The notes under the pieces are model-generated. The model was not told the origin of the DNA, did no database searches, and saw only the letters and a program-made list of their open reading frames with translations. From Byssochlamys sp. IMV 00236 (lineage: Eukaryota; Ascomycota; Eurotiomycetes; Eurotiales; Thermoascaceae): a stretch of 52,076 nt of DNA. This document shows, piece by piece, positions 47,114 through 52,076 of the stretch (positions within the stretch are counted from its first letter, which is position 1; each line of letters begins with the position of its first letter). The DNA lies in assembly GCA_001931875.2 (NCBI GenBank), contig MSJH02000448.1, forward strand, positions 1 to 52,076, in the 5' to 3' direction. The position numbers and the translations under genes are program-made.

Positions 47114-47572
47114 ATGAGTTATCATTATCAATCTATTAATGAAACAATCACAAGTGATGGTTATGAAACAAAGACTTCCATCATCATTCATGAAATATCA
47201 GAGGCAGAAGCATCCAGTTTGTGTGTAGAGGAAAAATCTCAATATGAAGTTTTGGATGAGGATCAATTGACTGAATACGACTTTTTGGCACTCGAAGAAG
47301 AGGATGAGACTGAAAGTGAATCCGATATAGAATACTATTGGTTTCCGTCACTCATGAGGAACTCGATCATTGAGTTCTTGAGTGATGACGACGAGAGTTT
47401 GGTATCAGACGATGCTAGTGAAGCCATTGTTGAAGAAGAAAAAGAAGATGATTTAGATGAAAACGTGTACATAACAAGCCATGGTAAACGATCTCCTCGT
47501 TTTAGATATCAACAAAACAAGAGAGTAAAAAGAGATCAAGTTCCGGTAGAAGTGATTCATATTGTTCTTTAA
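47114..47572 (+). CDS. Uncharacterised acidic protein
   Basis: Single-exon frame of 152 residues from ATG 47114, only 68 bp after the Rpp30 stop and following a (CTTT)n leader. An in-frame upstream ATG at 47042 overlaps the Rpp30 stop and would add a hydrophobic FFPSFFLSFF segment encoded by the pyrimidine tract, which I take as non-coding. The protein is rich in D/E (LEEEDETESESDIEYYW, LSDDDESLVSDDASEA) with a basic end (SPRFRYQQNKRVKRDQ). No family is recognised. Confidence 0.6.
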   Translation: MSYHYQSINETITSDGYETKTSIIIHEISEAEASSLCVEEKSQYEVLDEDQLTEYDFLALEEEDETESESDIEYYWFPSLMRNSIIEFLSDDDESLVSDDASEAIVEEEKEDDLDENVYITSHGKRSPRFRYQQNKRVKRDQVPVEVIHIVL

Positions 47573-47695
47573 ATTATGCATTTTTTTTATAAAAAAAAAA
47601 AAAAAGGAATAAATGATTAAAACTACGCCCTTTTAGCTGTCCTTTTCAGCCACTCCTTTTCTTCTTCTTTTTTTTTCTGTAGTGTTTTTTATTTG

Positions 47696-50530
47696 ATGGC
47701 AGTCCTGAAAAAGATCAAATCAGCTGCCAAATCGGCTTCACTCAAGGCTCAGCCTAAAAAGAAAGAACCTTCAGCATCACAGCTGAAGAAAAAAGAGTTT
47801 CAACAAAAGAAATACAACAAGGGCAACAAGAAGAAGAAGGAAGAAGAAGAAGACTCCGATTTTGAAATCGTGCCTAATGCTTCAACTCAAATAGTTCATG
47901 ACCAGATCTCGGATTCAGACGACTCTGATCTTGAAGTTGACATGTTTAATCAGTTCAAAGACAAAAAACCAGTTACAACAATAACAACAACAACAAAAAA
48001 GATCCCGCAACAAGAGATCAAAGTAAACGATGATGACGACGATGAACAGGACGAGAAATTCATTGCCTCAGAGACAATGGCAGCAAATCGTAAAAACAAA
48101 AAATCGGGTGGATTTCAATCGATGGGTAAAAAACATGTCAAACTTTTTTTTTTTTTTTCTCTAATATCTTTTTAATAAACAGGTCTAAGCAATGCAGTAT
48201 TCAAAGCTGTTCTTCACAAAGGCTTCAAGGTACCCACACCTATTCAACGTAAATGTATCCCTCTTGTCCTCCAGGGTGACGATGTGGTAGGCATGGCTCG
48301 TACAGGTTCAGGCAAGACCGCGGCCTTTTTGATTCCTATGCTCGAGAAACTCAAGGCACACTCAGCCAAGACAGGAGCCCGTGCACTGGTGCTGTCACCT
48401 TCACGTGAACTTGCCCTTCAAACACAAAAGGTATGCAAGGAACTCTCCAAGTATACCGACCTACGTAGCTGTTGTATCGTCGGTGGTGACAGTCTGGACG
48501 AACAGTTTGAGATGATTGCATCTAATCCGGACATATTGATTGCCACACCCGGTCGATTGCTACATTTGGCTGTAGAAATGAATATGGATCTGCGTACGAT
48601 CGAGTACGTCGTATTTGATGAAGCCGATCGATTGTTCGAAATGGGTTTTGCCGTTCAGCTACACGAAATTCTCTCTCGATTGCCGCCTAGTCGTCAGACC
48701 TTACTCTTCTCTGCCACGCTGCCCAAGATGCTTGTGGATTTTGCCAAGGCAGGCCTTCAAGAACCAACACTGATACGATTGGATGCCGATACGAAAATCT
48801 CCAAGGATCTCGAGATGGCGTTCTTTTCAGTAAAGGATAATGAAAAGGAAGGAGCCTTACTCTATCTCCTCAGAAATGTCATTCAGTTACCTAAAAAGAC
48901 ACAAAACATGGACTCCAAGAAAAGAAAGGGAGCGACAGAGGCTGATAAACAAACCATCCTGTTTGCAGCCACCAAGCATCATGTCGAATACCTCGCAACT
49001 TTGCTCGAAATCGCCGGTTACCAAGTATCGTACGTGTACGGTTCGCTCGATCAGACAGCTCGTAACATTCAGATCACTCGGTTCAGAAACGGTGTGACCA
49101 ACATTATGGTTGTCACTGACGTTGCTGCACGTGGTATCGATATTCCCATTCTGGAAAACGTCATTAATTATGACTTTTGTGGGTCCTCCAAGGTCTTTGT
49201 GCACCGTGTCGGTCGTGCGGCGCGTGCTGGTCGTCGAGGTTGGGCCTACTCTTTGGTTACATCAGATGAACTTCCTTATCTTGTCGATCTCGAGCTCTTC
49301 TTGACCCGTCCTCTCGTCATGGGTGGCGATAAGGAAGAGTATGACTATACAGCTGAACTCGTCTTGGGTACCATGCCAACAGACACACTGGTGGACGATC
49401 AAAATTGGGTGACATCTCTGGTCGAGCGAGACGCCAGTCTTCAGGGCACGCACAAGACAGCCATGAATGCTTATAAGCTCTACAACCGTACAAAGCCCCG
49501 TGCTTCTGCCGAGAGTTATAGTCGTGCAAAGGAACTGATCAAGAAGAGAAATTATATTCATCTGCACCCTCTCTTAGAAGATGAATCGACAACAAGCCAA
49601 GCCGCGATTGAACGAGCAAGTATGATTCAAGCCATTTCAGGATTCAGACCGGCCGAAACGATCTTTGAAGTTGGCTTGCGTGGTAGAAAGAAGCAGTCGC
49701 CTGCAAGCACGATTATGCGTGAACGACGTGAGGCGGTGGGTAAAGTAATTGCTGCACATAAATCGAAACAGGAAGAATCATCAACAAGTGAAAAGAAGAG
49801 TGTAACAGTTGAGGATCTTGGCGGTGATGTAGGAGAAGATGAGTTGGCAGAGGCATTTAATATACCAGAATCATCAGATAAAAAGAAAAAGAAGAGCTAT
49901 CGAGATGAAGAATATTATCTATCATACACACAAAAGGACGCCAACACCGAGCGTGGATACTCTATGGCCAGTAACGGAAACTTTATTGAACAAGCATCCA
50001 AGGCGCAGCTCGATTTAACCGGAGACGATCAGGATGCAATCAAGAAGAGTCAAAACATGCTTCGTTGGGACTCCAAGAAGAAGAAGTTTGTTCGTGGTTC
50101 GGGTATCGGCTCTGACAACAAAAAGATGATCCGTACCGAAAGCGGTGTGCTCATCCCTGCTTCGTACAAGAGCGGTCGTTTTGATGAATGGGCTAAAAAG
50201 AAACATATCAGTATTCCTCGTACGGGTGAGCGTGAGCTTGTCAACGCTGCTCATTTGTCCAAGAAGAGATTCCGTCATAATCGAGCCGATGAAGCCAAGC
50301 CACTGGATCCCTTGGCATATGATTATGACAAGAAGCTAAAGAAGCGCAAAATGAAGGAAACAGAGACTATTGTCGAAAAGGACGGTATGGGCAAGAAGCG
50401 AGTCGGTAACCGATCGACAGCCAAGAACGAGCTCAAGAATGCTAGTCAGATCCGTAAAGACCGTATCGCATACGAAAAAAGAAAGGAGAAATCCACACGT
50501 CCTTCACGAAGAGGAAAGAATCGTAAATAA
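47696..50530 (+). CDS. DBP10: Ribosome-biogenesis DEAD-box RNA helicase Dbp10/DDX54
   Basis: Nucleolar helicase for 60S subunit assembly. Exon 1 (47696-48125) encodes a lysine-rich then acidic N-terminus; exon 2 (48183-50530) the rest; total 925 residues. Q motif GFKVPTPIQRKCIP, I ARTGSGKTAAF, Ia PSRELALQ, Ib TPGR, II DEADRLFEMGF, III SAT, V TDVAARGIDIP, VI HRVGRAARAGR. The long C-terminal region matches the Dbp10 C-terminal domain with MLRWDSKKKKFVRGSG and RTESGVLIPASYKSGRFDEW, ending in lysine/arginine-rich nucleolar sequence. The 57-nt intron falls just before the Q motif. Confidence 0.95.
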
Positions 50531-52076
50531 TACTTATGCTTTTGTAAATGTTTTTCTAGACTGTTGCTTTTTTTATATAATAAAATACCTTTTCTTTTTC
50601 TATGAAGCGTCGTGTTTTATTCTTTTTGGAAAGCAAAATGAGTTTAAATATGAAGCCTTTCATATGATAACACTTGCACGATTTGATGGTGTAATAATAA
50701 GCCCGTATTGTTAATTATATCGTACCCTCTTAAAAATCAATTGAGCTTGCTTTCAGTTTGGAAGTTGTTATAAAAAAGAGGGGCGATATTAGGACAAGAA
50801 TCTTGTTTATTTTGACAGACATAATGAAAATAACACCCCCAACAGTAATCGAAAAGACAGAAAGCACTGATTGATGGCTACTTGCAGCTGAATAAATGCA
50901 ACTTCAGCGCATCTGTAGCAGCTTTTATTTGTGTGATACCTATGACTAAAAACACCAATGTACAGGGGAGAGAGTACAAACTTGTCGTTATCCATATTCT
51001 TCGAGCGTATGTGTTATGAACAACTAGCTAGGCAAGCGCTAGTAACTGTCTTGTATTTCGGTCTAAATGAAAACGGACGTTGTGCGTTGCTCACTCATAA
51101 GCGTGCATACGCATCCAAAACAGTGTATTCCCTACATCCTCCTCAGTCAATGGCCTGTAAATTTGAGTGTTTGTGTGGTACACAGAGTAATCAAAAAACT
51201 GCTTAATGAATAGAACCCGAACGTGCATTAATTGAAAGTTCTCATCCCGAACTGTCCTAAAGCTTATTTGGACATATATCTACTCTGCGAACTCGTTAAT
51301 TCTCAGTTTACTCTTAATAAAGACGTGATAAAGGATATATAGATATTTCTTTAGTCAGTTAGCAATGAAGCTATTATATTTTCAAGCAAAGATTAAGGTA
51401 TTGCTGAAATGTATGTTATATGTAACGAAAGCAGTTTCATCTGCATGACCTCGCGTAAAAAAGAAAAGACTAAAAGGGATGTTCGTCTCTGAGAGAAGTT
51501 TTCAATAGTAAAAGTTGTATGAGAGATCGTTCAGGTTCTTTCGCTCGCTGTATCTTTCAAACCGTCATTTTATCTTTTCTCTATCTTCCTCTTTCTCTTA
51601 CCTTTGTTTTATTTAGAAAAAACTCGTGTTCTGTGTGAATATGTCAGTGTTCTTTGTTTTTTCTTTTGATCTGATTAGATGCGTTTCTATATTTAACTTC
51701 CTTATGATAATTTACTTCATCATAGTCGGTTATTCAGACACACATGAGTTTTAACTTAAATACGCCAAGAAAAGTTAATTTAACTGATCTAGTTTCCTTA
51801 ACAACATACTTATCGTACAAGGCTCAGTGTTGGGCTGCCTAATGATTATGTATTACCAAGCAATCATAGTGAAAGGTTATATTTAACATCGCATTGCACA
51901 TCCGCTATCCAGATATTCGTAGTTGTAAGGAACATGTTAGGACGTGTATTTGGCTGCTTGAATAAAGGCTTGCAAAATAAATCCATGGCCAACAGTTACA
52001 GATATAAGGTTAAATAAACCTTAACTCTTAGAACGATGATAATTTGCTTTTTTTTTTTTTTTTTTTTTTTTTTTTT
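50531..52076. other. Terminal intergenic region
   Basis: 1.5 kb of AT-rich DNA. An AATAAA-like signal follows Dbp10 near 50580. Short open frames exist on both strands (for example minus 50995-50807) but none has family resemblance, start context or splice support. No RNA gene or element end is recognised. Confidence 0.55.
52048..52076. repeat. Poly-T run at contig edge
   Basis: Twenty-nine T at the right edge, mirroring the left edge; an assembly break is the simplest explanation. Confidence 0.95.

Overview
The window reads as a contig from a Mucorales-type (Mucoromycotina) fungus. It is dense with intron-containing housekeeping genes. Introns are mostly 45-75 nt with GTAAGT/GTATGT-like donors, intergenic DNA is AT-rich with pyrimidine-rich leaders, and several proteins are recognisable fungal families. 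Both contig ends are bare poly-T runs (28 and 29 T), so the assembly probably stopped at homopolymers. All calls come from reading the sequence and the conceptual translations. Exon joins were chosen by splice consensus, frame continuity and family resemblance, and may be off by a base or two.

Layout. 1-3.4 kb: the 5' end of an oligoribonuclease gene (minus), then a degraded mobile-element block made of a Mutator-like (MULE) transposase tail with a SWIM zinc finger (minus) and a broken Fanzor/TnpB-like gene (plus). 3.7-6.1 kb: PRA1-family protein, Oca/Siw14-like atypical phosphatase, Oms1-like methyltransferase. 6.2-10.0 kb: a second block with the same plan, a decayed MULE/SWIM tail (minus) diverging from a Fanzor gene (plus) whose ~592-codon frame can be assembled intact. 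10.1-12.6 kb: eIF4A and NF-YC. 12.8-13.4 kb: Helitron/PIF1 helicase relic with a matching 3' terminus. 14.5-23.6 kb: TPI, PHO84-like phosphate transporter, an unknown protein, a membrane-anchored PDI, 6-phosphogluconate dehydrogenase, an unknown protein, a Ppn2-like phosphatase. 23.6-25.7 kb: largely empty. 25.7-41.1 kb: FHA-RING ligase, AP-2 alpha adaptin, and a 10.3-kb Tom1/HUWE1 HECT ligase. 42.2-50.5 kb: DUF3020-like protein, RING-H2 ligase, Ato/GPR1-family transporter, RNase P subunit Rpp30, an acidic unknown protein, Dbp10/DDX54 helicase. The last 1.5 kb has no convincing gene.

The genes are mostly unrelated housekeeping functions: glycolysis/pentose phosphate, translation and ribosome biogenesis, ubiquitin ligation, vesicle traffic, phosphate and acetate uptake. 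The unusual part is the pair of MULE-SWIM + Fanzor blocks. Fanzors are eukaryotic relatives of TnpB, known as RNA-guided nucleases. The second copy keeps the RuvC-I aspartate, the rearranged glutamate candidate, a four-cysteine zinc ribbon and the RuvC-III aspartate. Its stop codon lies between two small tandem hairpins, where a guide-RNA scaffold could be encoded. It ends only about 150 bp before the eIF4A start codon.
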